Shown one piece after another: positions 18,377 to 26,589 of a DNA stretch of 64,000 nucleotides; the first letter of the stretch is position 1; each line of letters opens with the position of its first letter. The translations under genes were made by a program, and so were the position numbers. The notes below the pieces were generated by a model. It was not told the origin of the DNA and ran no database searches. It worked only from the letters and a program-made list of their open reading frames with translations. The DNA is from Prochlorococcus marinus XMU1402 (lineage in GTDB: Bacteria > Cyanobacteriota > Cyanobacteriia > PCC-6307 > Cyanobiaceae): contig NZ_JAAORD010000002.1 of NCBI RefSeq assembly GCF_017696205.1, positions 186,001 through 250,000 on the forward strand. The letters run 5' to 3'.

Positions 18377-18872
18377 TTTTCTCAAGAAGTACTACAGAAT
18401 GGCAGCTTATACCTTCTTCTCTTCCTTCTGGCCCCAATTTTTCATTTGTAGTTGCTTTAATTCCAATTAAATTTTCATCAATATTTAATATCTCAGAAAT
18501 ATTTTTTTTCATTAATCTCACATGTGGTATAAATTTTGGCCTTTCAGCGACAAGTACACTATCAATATTATTTATTTCCCAACCTTCTTGTCTTATCAAG
18601 TCAATTACTTTTGATAACAAAAACAAGCTGTTAGAATTTTTCCATTTTTCATCAGATGGTGGGAAGTATTTCCCTATATCGCCAAGCGAAAGAGCTCCCA
18701 ATAATGCATCCATGATCGAGTGAACTAAAACATCAGCATCACTATGACCATCCAAGCCTAAATCATCTGGATGATACAATTTTACACCACCAATTATTAA
18801 ATCCCTATTCGCTACTAATCTATGAATATCGTATCCATTACCAATACGAAAATTAGGAAATCTTTTTTTCAT
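18366..18872 (-). CDS. ispF: 2-C-methyl-D-erythritol 2,4-cyclodiphosphate synthase
   Basis: The 168-residue enzyme of the MEP isoprenoid pathway makes the cyclic diphosphate MEcPP. The metal ligands are in GYDIHRL (Asp and His, residues 13-18) and the [20 protein letters not shown] signature follows; [15 protein letters not shown] and [15 protein letters not shown] complete the trimer active site. Start is ATG at 18870-18872. It leads the ispF-TIGR03792-larB overlapping string. Family length is about 160, so it is complete. Confidence 0.95.
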   Translation of the reverse strand: MKKRFPNFRIGNGYDIHRLVANRDLIIGGVKLYHPDDLGLDGHSDADVLVHSIMDALLGALSLGDIGKYFPPSDEKWKNSNSLFLLSKVIDLIRQEGWEINNIDSVLVAERPKFIPHVRLMKKNISEILNIDENLIGIKATTNEKLGPEGREEGISCHSVVLLEKNDI

Positions 18873-19008
18873 ACCAAAAGATGTGAAAGATAATAAAACA
18901 ATCTGAAATTATTTTGTAATTCTAAGTAGGTTTTTTAAAATTTATAATTAGATGATACTTTTATACCCACTTTAAAGTAATTTTACCAATAAAAAGTACC
19001 ATTAGTAA

Positions 19009-19950
19009 TTAATGGAAATTTCTAGCAAACTTGTTATCTAAATAAATCCCAAAGGACACTATTAGTAAAGTTGCCAAAGATAGAAAATATATATTAGTAA
19101 AAATATAAAAAATGGATAAAAAGGATATTGATAAAATATAAAGTAAAGAAACGTGTGAATGCTTTAAACCTCCAGCAACTAACCTTTGATATAGATGTAA
19201 TTTATGAGAATTAAAGATATTTTGCTTATTTATAGCCCTTCTAATAAGACAGACGAGTGCATCAAAAAGTAAAGGAGAAATCAAAAGAATTATTTTTATT
19301 ATTTCTTCAATACTATTTGATTTATAAATTAAACTAGTCAGGTAAGCACCTAGGAATAAGCTTCCAGAATCGCCCATAAATACCTTTGAGGGATACCAAT
19401 TAAAAAATAAAAAAGCACTCAAAGTTCCAATTATTGGTATTAAATAATGAAAATTTGTATTCAAAGTTAAAAAAATCACTATCATACTTCCGCAGATCAA
19501 TCCATCAATCCCATCCATAAAATTTACAGAATTAATTATTATAGTCCCGAAAAAAATAATTAAAATTATAAAAAAAGAATTTATATCTAATAATTTACTT
19601 ATGAAAACTGACTGATCTTTTGAAATGTAAAAAACTATTGCACATAAAGTAACTACTTGAAATATATATCTAACTAATTTAGAAATATTAAATTTATCAT
19701 CAATTATTCCTATAAATGCCAAAGGTAAAGATAGTAATGGCAAATAAAAGCCTTGATAAATTGCTAAAACACTATAGGTAACAATGAAGGAAATCCCACC
19801 GCTTGATGGCATTATTTTTTTATGCATTCCTCTTTGGGTAGGTTTAGCTGGAAAAATTTTGTAAAGTAAAGGGATTGATTTTTTTAATATCAAAAATGTA
19901 AATAAAGATGAGACTATGAAATGTAAAAGATATTTGTATAGTTCTCCCAT
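19009..19950 (-). CDS. WecA/MraY-like polyprenyl-phosphate sugar-1-phosphate transferase
   Basis: A 313-residue polytopic membrane protein with about ten hydrophobic segments. It has the family's cytosolic motifs: FMDGIDGL (about 144-151, the Asp-rich Mg site), FMGDSGSLFLGA near 190 and an HLYQRLVAGGLKHSH stretch near 250, matching the HIHH-type loop of UDP-GlcNAc/MurNAc phosphotransferases. It would load a sugar phosphate onto undecaprenyl phosphate to start a surface glycan. mraY itself is normally with murein genes and longer, so a WecA/RfbP-like role is more likely. It stands alone, beside a decayed gene. Confidence 0.75.
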   Translation of the reverse strand: MGELYKYLLHFIVSSLFTFLILKKSIPLLYKIFPAKPTQRGMHKKIMPSSGGISFIVTYSVLAIYQGFYLPLLSLPLAFIGIIDDKFNISKLVRYIFQVVTLCAIVFYISKDQSVFISKLLDINSFFIILIIFFGTIIINSVNFMDGIDGLICGSMIVIFLTLNTNFHYLIPIIGTLSAFLFFNWYPSKVFMGDSGSLFLGAYLTSLIYKSNSIEEIIKIILLISPLLFDALVCLIRRAINKQNIFNSHKLHLYQRLVAGGLKHSHVSLLYILSISFLSIFYIFTNIYFLSLATLLIVSFGIYLDNKFARNFH

Positions 19951-20119
19951 ATAAATTTTTAACTCCTAACCTTCTTTCGAATATACCATTTTCAACCATC
20001 TTGGTACATCTTTATCTAGGTAAAAATTGATCCACTTAAGACATTTTTTATTAATAATTTAGTACTAAATTTATAGCGAGATCTGCTTCCATCTTTTTAA
20101 AAAATTTTATTTAATAACT

Positions 20120-20478
20120 TTATTTTACCTTTTCCAGAAATTTTATTAATTCCAAAATATTCACATCTTCAGCATTTCCAAGTTTTATTAAAAAAGTTTT
20201 TGATATTTCTTGAACTTGAATTTAAAGTATTTATGTGTGAATTCGCCATGTGCATAAAATAAATAATCTCTGATGCTTTTCCATAGAGAATGCTTTGTCT
20301 TATTAATTATCGAACAAACTCTGTTCTTTTTGTATTTTTAAGAACATCTAATATCTAATGCATTATTTAATTGGTCTACATCAAAACCAGCAGAGGATAA
20401 TAATGTCTTTACTGCACTTAAAATAAAAGAATTATCTTTAATTAATTTGAAATTTGTAATTTCTGGTACATTTGACAA
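20120..20478 (-). pseudogene. Decayed protein-coding gene (remnant in several frames)
   Basis: The 580-bp gap from 19951 to 20531 has no intact gene. Within it the minus strand holds protein-like pieces: a TTG-initiated 46-codon frame (20338-20478) containing SFILSAVKTLLSSAGFDVD, then in-frame continuation after a stop to 20188 (SLWKSIRDYLFYAHGEF), then a shifted frame ending at TAA 20120-20122 with KTFLIKLGNAEDVNILELIK. Such mixed amino acids are unlike random AT-rich DNA. I read it as a relict with at least one stop and one frameshift. The parent family is not recognised. 19951-20119 shows nothing. Confidence 0.45.
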
Positions 20479-20531
20479 AATTTAATCTGTGACACTTCTG
20501 TAATTCATAAATCAATTCGAAAAAGTTTTAA

Positions 20532-21314
20532 CTACCAATCAGGGTAAATATCATATTCATTGCCTCTTCTAAATTCCATAAATTGATTATATTCTTTTAT
20601 TATTCTTTTACTTTGTGGGGATTTTTTATAGTTTTGGTTCGAAATCAAGTCGCTTCTTCTCTCCAATGTTCTTTCCATACTTTTTTGCCTCCTCCACGAT
20701 TTAATCTCTTCATGGTTACCGCTGACTAAGATATCAGGCACTTTCATATCTTTAAAAATTAATGGCCTCGTGTAGTGAGGATATTCTAATAAAAAAGAAT
20801 TATGACTCTCATCAACTAGGGAGTCTGGATCACCAAGAGTTCCTGGTAATAATCTGGTTAAACCATTAATTATTGATATAGCGGGTATTTCACCTCCAGA
20901 AAGAACATAATCACCTATCGATATCTCTTCATCAGCTAAACATCTAATCCTTTCATCAAAACCTTCATATTGACCACAAATAATTATTATTTGATCCAAA
21001 GCGGACCATCTCACAAGATCCTTTTGCTTTAAGACTTTACCCTGTGGGGTCATTAACAAAGTTTTACTTTTAGGTGATTTTCTAATAGATTCATATGCCT
21101 TATAAATAGGTTCAGGTTTTAGTACCATTCCTGCTCCTCCTCCATAAGGCTTATCATCTACTTGTCTGTAGGAACCTTCACCATATTCTCTTAAATCATG
21201 TAAATTTACATCGATCAAATTCTTATCTAGAGCTCTTGTTATGACCCCTGAATTATTTATTAATTCAAAAGCTTTAGGGAACAATGAAATTACCTCAAAA
21301 TTAAAACTACTCAT
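20532..21314 (-). CDS. trmD: tRNA (guanine-37-N1)-methyltransferase
   Basis: A 260-residue SPOUT methylase that makes m1G37 and prevents frameshifting. It shows the deep-knot SAM site: [14 protein letters not shown] near 57-70, [10 protein letters not shown] near 115 and [15 protein letters not shown] near 132-146, then [12 protein letters not shown] and the C-terminal TRPLIF domain. Start ATG 21312-21314 lies 1 bp after the era stop, so era and trmD are co-transcribed. Length is slightly longer than E. coli TrmD, by a charged tail. Confidence 0.96.
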   Translation of the reverse strand: MSSFNFEVISLFPKAFELINNSGVITRALDKNLIDVNLHDLREYGEGSYRQVDDKPYGGGAGMVLKPEPIYKAYESIRKSPKSKTLLMTPQGKVLKQKDLVRWSALDQIIIICGQYEGFDERIRCLADEEISIGDYVLSGGEIPAISIINGLTRLLPGTLGDPDSLVDESHNSFLLEYPHYTRPLIFKDMKVPDILVSGNHEEIKSWRRQKSMERTLERRSDLISNQNYKKSPQSKRIIKEYNQFMEFRRGNEYDIYPDW

Positions 21315-22226
21315 CTATAAATCTTCCTCATAACCGAACTCAATTAACCTTGATTCTTTTTTTCTCCAATTTGGAACAACTCTCACAAACAACTCCAAAT
21401 GAACTGGACCATCAATTAATTTTGACATATCAGATCTTGCCGAATGACCAATCTTTTTTAACATTGAACCTTTCTTACCAATAAGAATACCTTTTTGAGT
21501 TGATCTTTCAACGATAATAGTAGCCAAAATAGCTGTAAAACTTTTGCCATTATTTCTTTTCATTTCCTCAATCTTTTCTATCTTTACTGCAACACTATGA
21601 GGGACTTCTTCTCTTGTATTAATTAATACCTTCTCTCTTACTAAATCAGATAATAAATTATCTAATGGTTGGTCGCATATCATTTCTTCATCATAAAGTT
21701 TTGGTCCCTCTGGAAGAAAAGTTAGCACCATATCGATTAATTCAGAACATCCTTCTCCTTGGGAAGCACTTACAATTAGAAAATTTCTGTTAATTCCGAA
21801 AAATTTTCTATATTGATCAATTCTTAAATTTCTAAATTCTTTATTTACCAAATCCCACTTATTTAATACAACAATAAACTCAGTTTTACTTGCGATTAGA
21901 AAGTTCAAAATATATTCATCACCTCTACCAGGTTCTTCACTTGAATCGATTACAAAAATTACCATATCAACTCCATTAATTGCAGATTTTGCATTTTTTA
22001 CTAATATCTCCCCAAGTCGATGATGAGGTTTATGAACCCCTGGTGTATCAACAAAAATTATTTGCCCATTGCCTGTAGTAAGTATTCCTTTTAATTTATT
22101 TCTAGTAGTTTGCGCTATTGGAGAAGTAATCGTTATTTTTTCTCCAATCAATTTATTTATTAAAGTAGATTTACCTACATTTGGCCTTCCTAGTAAACTT
22201 ACAAACCCAGATCTATAATTGGCCAA
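21315..22226 (-). CDS. era: GTPase Era
   Basis: The 303-residue GTPase couples 16S rRNA maturation to growth. G1 is GRPNVGKS (13-20), G3 DTPG in FVDTPGVHKPHHR, G4 NKWD, and the C-terminal KH domain has GILIGKKGSMLKKIG for binding the 3' end of 16S rRNA. The start is TTG at 22224-22226. It is directly followed by trmD and divergent from the 175-aa hypothetical gene 38 bp away. All G motifs are intact. Confidence 0.95.
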   Translation of the reverse strand: MANYRSGFVSLLGRPNVGKSTLINKLIGEKITITSPIAQTTRNKLKGILTTGNGQIIFVDTPGVHKPHHRLGEILVKNAKSAINGVDMVIFVIDSSEEPGRGDEYILNFLIASKTEFIVVLNKWDLVNKEFRNLRIDQYRKFFGINRNFLIVSASQGEGCSELIDMVLTFLPEGPKLYDEEMICDQPLDNLLSDLVREKVLINTREEVPHSVAVKIEKIEEMKRNNGKSFTAILATIIVERSTQKGILIGKKGSMLKKIGHSARSDMSKLIDGPVHLELFVRVVPNWRKKESRLIEFGYEEDL

Positions 22227-22264
22227 AGACTTTTAATGCATCAATAATAAAATTCTGATCAAAA

Positions 22265-22792
22265 ATGGAAAAAAAAACCATAAATTTAAAAGAAGCTTCG
22301 TTCACACAAGCAATCAACATATCCGCAAAATGGTGCAAAGAGTGGGGTGAAGATTTACTCAGCGAAGAGGTTTTGGCAGATAGAATCGCAGAGCTAATTA
22401 AAACAAGAAATGGACTCAGAGGATTTTTTGCATACGCCTTATCAGATAAAGATTGTTTTTTGTTAGACAAACTTCCTTTTTCACTAATTTACAAACTGAA
22501 TGAAGGCGGTGATGCTGTAACAGACATAGTAGTAAAAAATTTAATAATGAGTTCTGCTCAAATTATTATTCATCGAAGAGATAATAATCAAGAATATGAG
22601 ATAACATCGGAAAACATTTCAGATAGATGTAAGGCTATTCTAAGACTGCTAGAAACTAAGTCAGTTTCAAAGTCTGTCAATAAAGTCCTTATATACTTAG
22701 ATGATATGGGAAATAGTTTTGATAATTCAGTAAAATATGATTCAGAGCAAAAGGAATTTATAAAAAAACAAATTCTTGATATCCCCCAATAA
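22265..22792 (+). CDS. Conserved hypothetical protein, 175 aa
   Basis: A soluble 175-residue protein with no domain I can name. The first half (ISAKWCKEWGEDLLSEEVLADRIAELI, GLRGFFAYALSD) is helical, and the second half has short strands (IIIHRRDNNQEYEIT). It resembles conserved cyanobacterial proteins of unknown function. It is divergent from era and ends at a strong bidirectional terminator, making it a single-gene transcription unit. Confidence 0.7.
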   Translation: MEKKTINLKEASFTQAINISAKWCKEWGEDLLSEEVLADRIAELIKTRNGLRGFFAYALSDKDCFLLDKLPFSLIYKLNEGGDAVTDIVVKNLIMSSAQIIIHRRDNNQEYEITSENISDRCKAILRLLETKSVSKSVNKVLIYLDDMGNSFDNSVKYDSEQKEFIKKQILDIPQ

Positions 22793-22820
22793 AAAAGCGT
22801 AGAAACAAATCTACGCTTTT
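22793..22820. terminator. Bidirectional rho-independent terminator
   Basis: AAAAGCGTAG (22793-22802) and CTACGCTTTT (22811-22820) form a perfect 10-bp stem around AAACAAAT. The A/T flanks give a U run on both strands. It lies between the 175-aa gene and the convergent Bax-inhibitor-like gene and would stop both transcripts. Confidence 0.85.
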
Positions 22821-22842
22821 GGATAGCTATTTATTTAATGTT

Positions 22843-23580
22843 TTAGTCTCTTCTTCCACCGCCTTGGAGTGCAATCATTAATCTCAATATAAAAACAAAA
22901 AGATTTATATAAGTAAGATACATACCTAAAGCCCCTGAAAGGTATTGATCGTCTTTATATCTTCTTGGCATTGTATAGAAATCAACGAAAGACATTGCAA
23001 CAAATAAGACAGTTCCAAATCCTGCAATTATCAATTCGAGTCCTGAACCTCCAAAAACTCCTGGAGCAAATAATCCCCCAATTAATTGGACAAACATTGC
23101 TATAAGCAGTCCTATCAATCCGAGACCAACTACCCCACTGAGTGCTTGACCCACACTATCACTCATTCTTTGACCAGTGTAAGAGGCAATAACGAAAGTT
23201 ATACCAGTAGCTAAAGCAGCTGTTCCAACAGAACCAATACCAATTGTTCCTATTGCTAAAGCGACTATTCCACTTAATGTGAATCCAGTTAACAAACTAA
23301 ATGCTGTCAATAAGGGCAGGGCCTTCGCATTATTTGCATTATTTGCAGCGCTTGTGGCTATAAAAAACAAAATCAATTCTGCAATAAATGCAACTATTGA
23401 AAGAGGCTGGAAAAGACCAGGATTTGTTGCTATGAGTGAGACACCTGCTAAAACGCCTAAAGAAGTTAGAACCATCCCTCCACCTACATAAGGTAAAGCT
23501 TTTTGAACAACATTAGGTCCAACAATTGAACCACTTTGTGCTTCACGAATAGCTTGATTGAAATTACTACTTGCTGGCAT
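22843..23580 (-). CDS. Bax inhibitor-1 / YccA family membrane protein
   Basis: A 245-residue protein with about seven membrane helices starting near residue 28. The C-terminal SFVDFYTMPRRYKDDQYLSGALGMYLTYINLFVFILRLM follows the BI-1 (TMBIM/YccA) pattern with acidic residues facing the pore region. The family includes Ca2+ leak channels and the FtsH modulator YccA; the bacterial role here is unknown. ftsH is elsewhere in the window, but a link is only conjecture. Gly/Ala-rich helices match the family. Confidence 0.85.
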   Translation of the reverse strand: MPASSNFNQAIREAQSGSIVGPNVVQKALPYVGGGMVLTSLGVLAGVSLIATNPGLFQPLSIVAFIAELILFFIATSAANNANNAKALPLLTAFSLLTGFTLSGIVALAIGTIGIGSVGTAALATGITFVIASYTGQRMSDSVGQALSGVVGLGLIGLLIAMFVQLIGGLFAPGVFGGSGLELIIAGFGTVLFVAMSFVDFYTMPRRYKDDQYLSGALGMYLTYINLFVFILRLMIALQGGGRRD

Positions 23581-23653
23581 TTTTTTTATTAAATATGATT
23601 ATATTCTACTTGATTTTTAAAATTTCAGGGTACGGATCTCCAGAGTTATAAAG

Positions 23654-24610
23654 TTATCGATAAGCCTCAATAATTTTCTGAACTAAAGGATGACGAACTA
23701 CATCTTCAACAGTCAAATGACAAAATTTGATCCCTTCAGTTTCCGAGAAAATTCTTGATGCTTCTATTAGGCCGCTTTCCTGATCTTTTTTTAAATCAAT
23801 TTGGGTAATATCTCCATTTACTACCATTTTTGATCTTTCACCTAATCTGGTTAAAAACATTCTCATTTGAGAACAAGAAGTGTTTTGGGCTTCATCAAGA
23901 ATTACCAAAGAATTATCCAAGGTTCTGCCCCTCATAAAGGCTAAAGGAGCAACTTCAATAATTCCTTTATCGATTAACGAATTTGTTTTTTCAAATCCGA
24001 ATATGCTATGTAAAGAATCAAATAAGGGTCTTAAATATGGATCTACTTTTTGTTGCAAATCTCCAGGCAGGAATCCTAGACTTTCACCAGCTTCAACGGC
24101 TGGTCTGGTTAAAACAATTTTTTCTATTTTTTTTTCGTTCAATAGTCTCGCTGCGCATACAGTTGCTAAAAATGTCTTTCCAGTCCCAGCGGGACCAATT
24201 GCAAAGGTAAGATCATAGTTTTCAATTGCTTCAACATATTCTTTTTGCCTTAAAGTTCTTGGTCTTAAAAATATTCCCTCTTTTGAACGCGCAAGAACTT
24301 TTTTCCCAAGTTGAGCATGTGATGATGACTCTCCCATATTTAAAGAACTTAAAGCTGCTTTAAGATCTACTTCTGGAACTTCTAAACCTTGTTCCCAAAT
24401 AGGTCTTGTCAGCTCCACCAATGCTGATGCTCTTTCAATCTTAGAGATTACACCGTTCATCTCAAGTTGTAAGCCTCTTATAGTTAAAGAAACTCCCGTT
24501 AAAGACTCAAACTTTTTTAAGAAAGAGTTCCCTGGTCCAGATAATGCAGTGGCAGCATCAGAGTTTGGCAAATCAATTGTGAAGTGACCAGTTTTGGAAA
24601 CTTCTTTCAT
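23654..24610 (-). CDS. phoH: PhoH-like ATPase
   Basis: A 318-residue cytosolic NTPase. The Walker A motif GPAGTGKTFL is near residue 150, Walker B ILDEAQN near 245, and RTLDNS and VNGDITQIDL complete the helicase-like PhoH domain. The N-terminal 100 residues form a small KH-like region. PhoH proteins are linked to phosphate stress and RNA metabolism, and this type lies next to ribosomal or RNA genes in many bacteria, as here with rpsP and ffh. The precise reaction is not established. Confidence 0.9.
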   Translation of the reverse strand: MKEVSKTGHFTIDLPNSDAATALSGPGNSFLKKFESLTGVSLTIRGLQLEMNGVISKIERASALVELTRPIWEQGLEVPEVDLKAALSSLNMGESSSHAQLGKKVLARSKEGIFLRPRTLRQKEYVEAIENYDLTFAIGPAGTGKTFLATVCAARLLNEKKIEKIVLTRPAVEAGESLGFLPGDLQQKVDPYLRPLFDSLHSIFGFEKTNSLIDKGIIEVAPLAFMRGRTLDNSLVILDEAQNTSCSQMRMFLTRLGERSKMVVNGDITQIDLKKDQESGLIEASRIFSETEGIKFCHLTVEDVVRHPLVQKIIEAYR

Positions 24611-24646
24611 TTAGTTATTTTATTAGAATTAAAAAAAATCAAACTT

Positions 24647-25012
24647 CTAGCTTTCAGCTTCATTACTATCGCTTTCAGCTTTACTACCAACATTTTCTTC
24701 GTCTTTGGTTTTAGCCTTAGCTAATTTTTCCTTCTCTAGCTTTGCCTTACCAATAGCGATAGAAGGTCTCTCTACTTTTTCTAAAAGTCCGCCTTTCTCT
24801 AACAAAGTCCTAACTACATTAGTTGGCTGAGCTCCTTGCGTAAGTCTTGATCTTAAAGCTTCCGTATCTAGCCTAGTTTCTTTAGTTCTTGGGTTATAAA
24901 AACCTAGTTCTTGAAGAGGTCTACCATCTCTTCTGGAAGTACTATTGCACGCAACAATTCTGAAACTTGCCTCTTTCTTCTTACCAAAGCGCTTAAGGCG
25001 CAACTTAATCAT
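24647..25012 (-). CDS. rpsP: 30S ribosomal protein S16
   Basis: A 121-residue protein whose first 80 residues are S16 ([51 protein letters not shown]). The C-terminal 40 residues are a charged Lys/Glu tail ([14 protein letters not shown]) that exceeds the roughly 82-residue E. coli protein, as in other picocyanobacteria. It lies between ffh and phoH on the same strand. In many bacteria rpsP, ffh and trmD share a locus; here the same genes are close by. Confidence 0.96.
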   Translation of the reverse strand: MIKLRLKRFGKKKEASFRIVACNSTSRRDGRPLQELGFYNPRTKETRLDTEALRSRLTQGAQPTNVVRTLLEKGGLLEKVERPSIAIGKAKLEKEKLAKAKTKDEENVGSKAESDSNEAES

Positions 25013-25066
25013 TTTAAATTAATGTGTTTTTAATAATAATATCATTTAAAGGTAAAAAATTAGAAA

Positions 25067-26542
25067 CTATAAATCAGCAAATCCTTTTTTCTTTTTATTA
25101 TTTTTTTGTTTTTTAAATGGTTTATTACCCATTCCTCCCATTCCCGGCATTCCTCCCATCCCCGGCATTCCTCCCATTCCCGGCATTCCTCCCATTCCCG
25201 GCATTCCTCCCATCCCCGGCATTCCTCCCATCCCCGGCATTCCGCCATTCGAGATTTGTTTCATGAAACCTCTCATTCTTTGAAAATCAGCTAGTACTTT
25301 ATCTACATCTTTTGCTTCATAGCCACTACCCTGAGCTATTCTTTGTCTTCTAGAAGGCTGGGCGGCAAGAACCTCAGGTTTTTGTTTCTCCTCGAGAGTC
25401 ATTGAAGAGATCATAGATTCTATTTTTTTAAGTTGATCTTCTCCATTTTTTATCATCCCATCATCTATTTTATTCATTCCAGGTATTAATTTCATCAATC
25501 CCCCAAGTGACCCCATCCTTTTAATTAATCTCATTTGCTTAACAAAATCATTAAAGTCAAAAGTAGCCTCTTGAAGTTTCTTTTGCATCGCTTCTGCATC
25601 AGCAAGCTCTACTTCTTTTTGGGCTTTTTCAACAAGTGTTAATACATCTCCCATTCCTAAGATTCTGCTAGCCATTCTCTCTGGGTGGAATGGCTGCAGG
25701 GCCTCAATTTTTTCTCCAACACCAATAAATTTAATTGGTTTACCACTTATTTTTCTTATTGATAAAGCAGCACCTCCTCTTGAGTCTCCATCCAATTTAG
25801 TTAATATCGCTCCGGTAATTCCTACTTTTTCATGAAATGACTTTGTTAAGTCAGCAGCTTCTTGCCCAATCATTGAATCAACAACAAGCAAAACTTCGTC
25901 CGGGCTAGAAACTTCTTTTATTCGAACCATTTCACTCATCATTGAATCATCAATTTGCAATCTTCCTGCGGTATCAATAATTATCGAATTAAAATCATTT
26001 TCACTAGCAAAATTCAATGCGTCCTTAGCTATCTCTTCTGGTTTGCTATTTTTTTCTTTAGCTGAAAAAACTTCCAAGTCATATTGACTTCCCAAAGTTT
26101 TGAGCTGCTCTACAGCTGCCGGTCGATAAATATCAGCAGCGACCAAAAGAACTTTTTTATCTTTTTCCTTTAAATAAAGGCCTAATTTTCCTGTTGCAGT
26201 TGTTTTACCCGCCCCCTGAAGTCCAGCCATCAAAATGACTGTGGGACTATCTTGATTTTCTTTTAGAGGAGAGTTTTCATTCCCCATAATATTAATCAAT
26301 TCTTTATTTACAACTTCTATAAACTTTTGACCTGGGTTTACCCCTCTAACCACCTGTTCTCCGATAGCTTTATCTTTAACATCCGAAATAAATTCTTTTA
26401 CTACAGATAAACTAACATCCGCATCGAGAAGTGCTCTTTTAACCTCCTTCAAGGCATCATTGATATTATTTTCGCTTATTTTTGCTTCGCCTCTTAAACC
26501 TTTTACCGCGTCTTCAAAGCGTGATGACAGTTCATCAAACAT
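25067..26542 (-). CDS. ffh: Signal recognition particle protein Ffh (SRP54)
   Basis: The 491-residue GTPase binds signal sequences and the SRP RNA. The N domain (1-90) precedes the G domain: G1 GLQGAGKTTATGK near 107, DTAGRLQ near 190, TKLDGD near 247. The M domain (from about 325) has MGSLGGLMKLIPGM and the RNA-binding PSRRQRIAQGSG. The tail contains six MPGMGG units and a Lys-rich end. Methionine-rich tails are seen in other Ffh proteins, but this one is a pure tandem repeat. The SRP RNA gene is in this window at 53106. Confidence 0.97.
   Translation of the reverse strand: MFDELSSRFEDAVKGLRGEAKISENNINDALKEVKRALLDADVSLSVVKEFISDVKDKAIGEQVVRGVNPGQKFIEVVNKELINIMGNENSPLKENQDSPTVILMAGLQGAGKTTATGKLGLYLKEKDKKVLLVAADIYRPAAVEQLKTLGSQYDLEVFSAKEKNSKPEEIAKDALNFASENDFNSIIIDTAGRLQIDDSMMSEMVRIKEVSSPDEVLLVVDSMIGQEAADLTKSFHEKVGITGAILTKLDGDSRGGAALSIRKISGKPIKFIGVGEKIEALQPFHPERMASRILGMGDVLTLVEKAQKEVELADAEAMQKKLQEATFDFNDFVKQMRLIKRMGSLGGLMKLIPGMNKIDDGMIKNGEDQLKKIESMISSMTLEEKQKPEVLAAQPSRRQRIAQGSGYEAKDVDKVLADFQRMRGFMKQISNGGMPGMGGMPGMGGMPGMGGMPGMGGMPGMGGMPGMGGMGNKPFKKQKNNKKKKGFADL
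25131..25244 (-). repeat. 18-bp tandem repeat encoding MPGMGG units in ffh
   Basis: A bit more than six copies of an 18-bp unit, read on the plus strand as CATTCCTCCCATTCCCGG with C/T variation in the sixth position from the end. Period 18 keeps the frame, so copy-number change would lengthen or shorten the Ffh M-domain tail by six residues. It is much more GC-rich than its surroundings. Confidence 0.95.
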
Positions 26543-26589
26543 TATTAAAAAGTAATTTTAATTATTATATAGGATCTTCTAATTTATAC

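Noticed and set aside
25060-25294. Repeat-rich ORFs on both strands (for example a MAECRGWEECR-type frame) over the Ffh tail
   Set aside because: They are other-frame readings of the 18-bp repeat that codes MPGMGG in ffh, not separate genes, and not a CRISPR array because there are no spacers.
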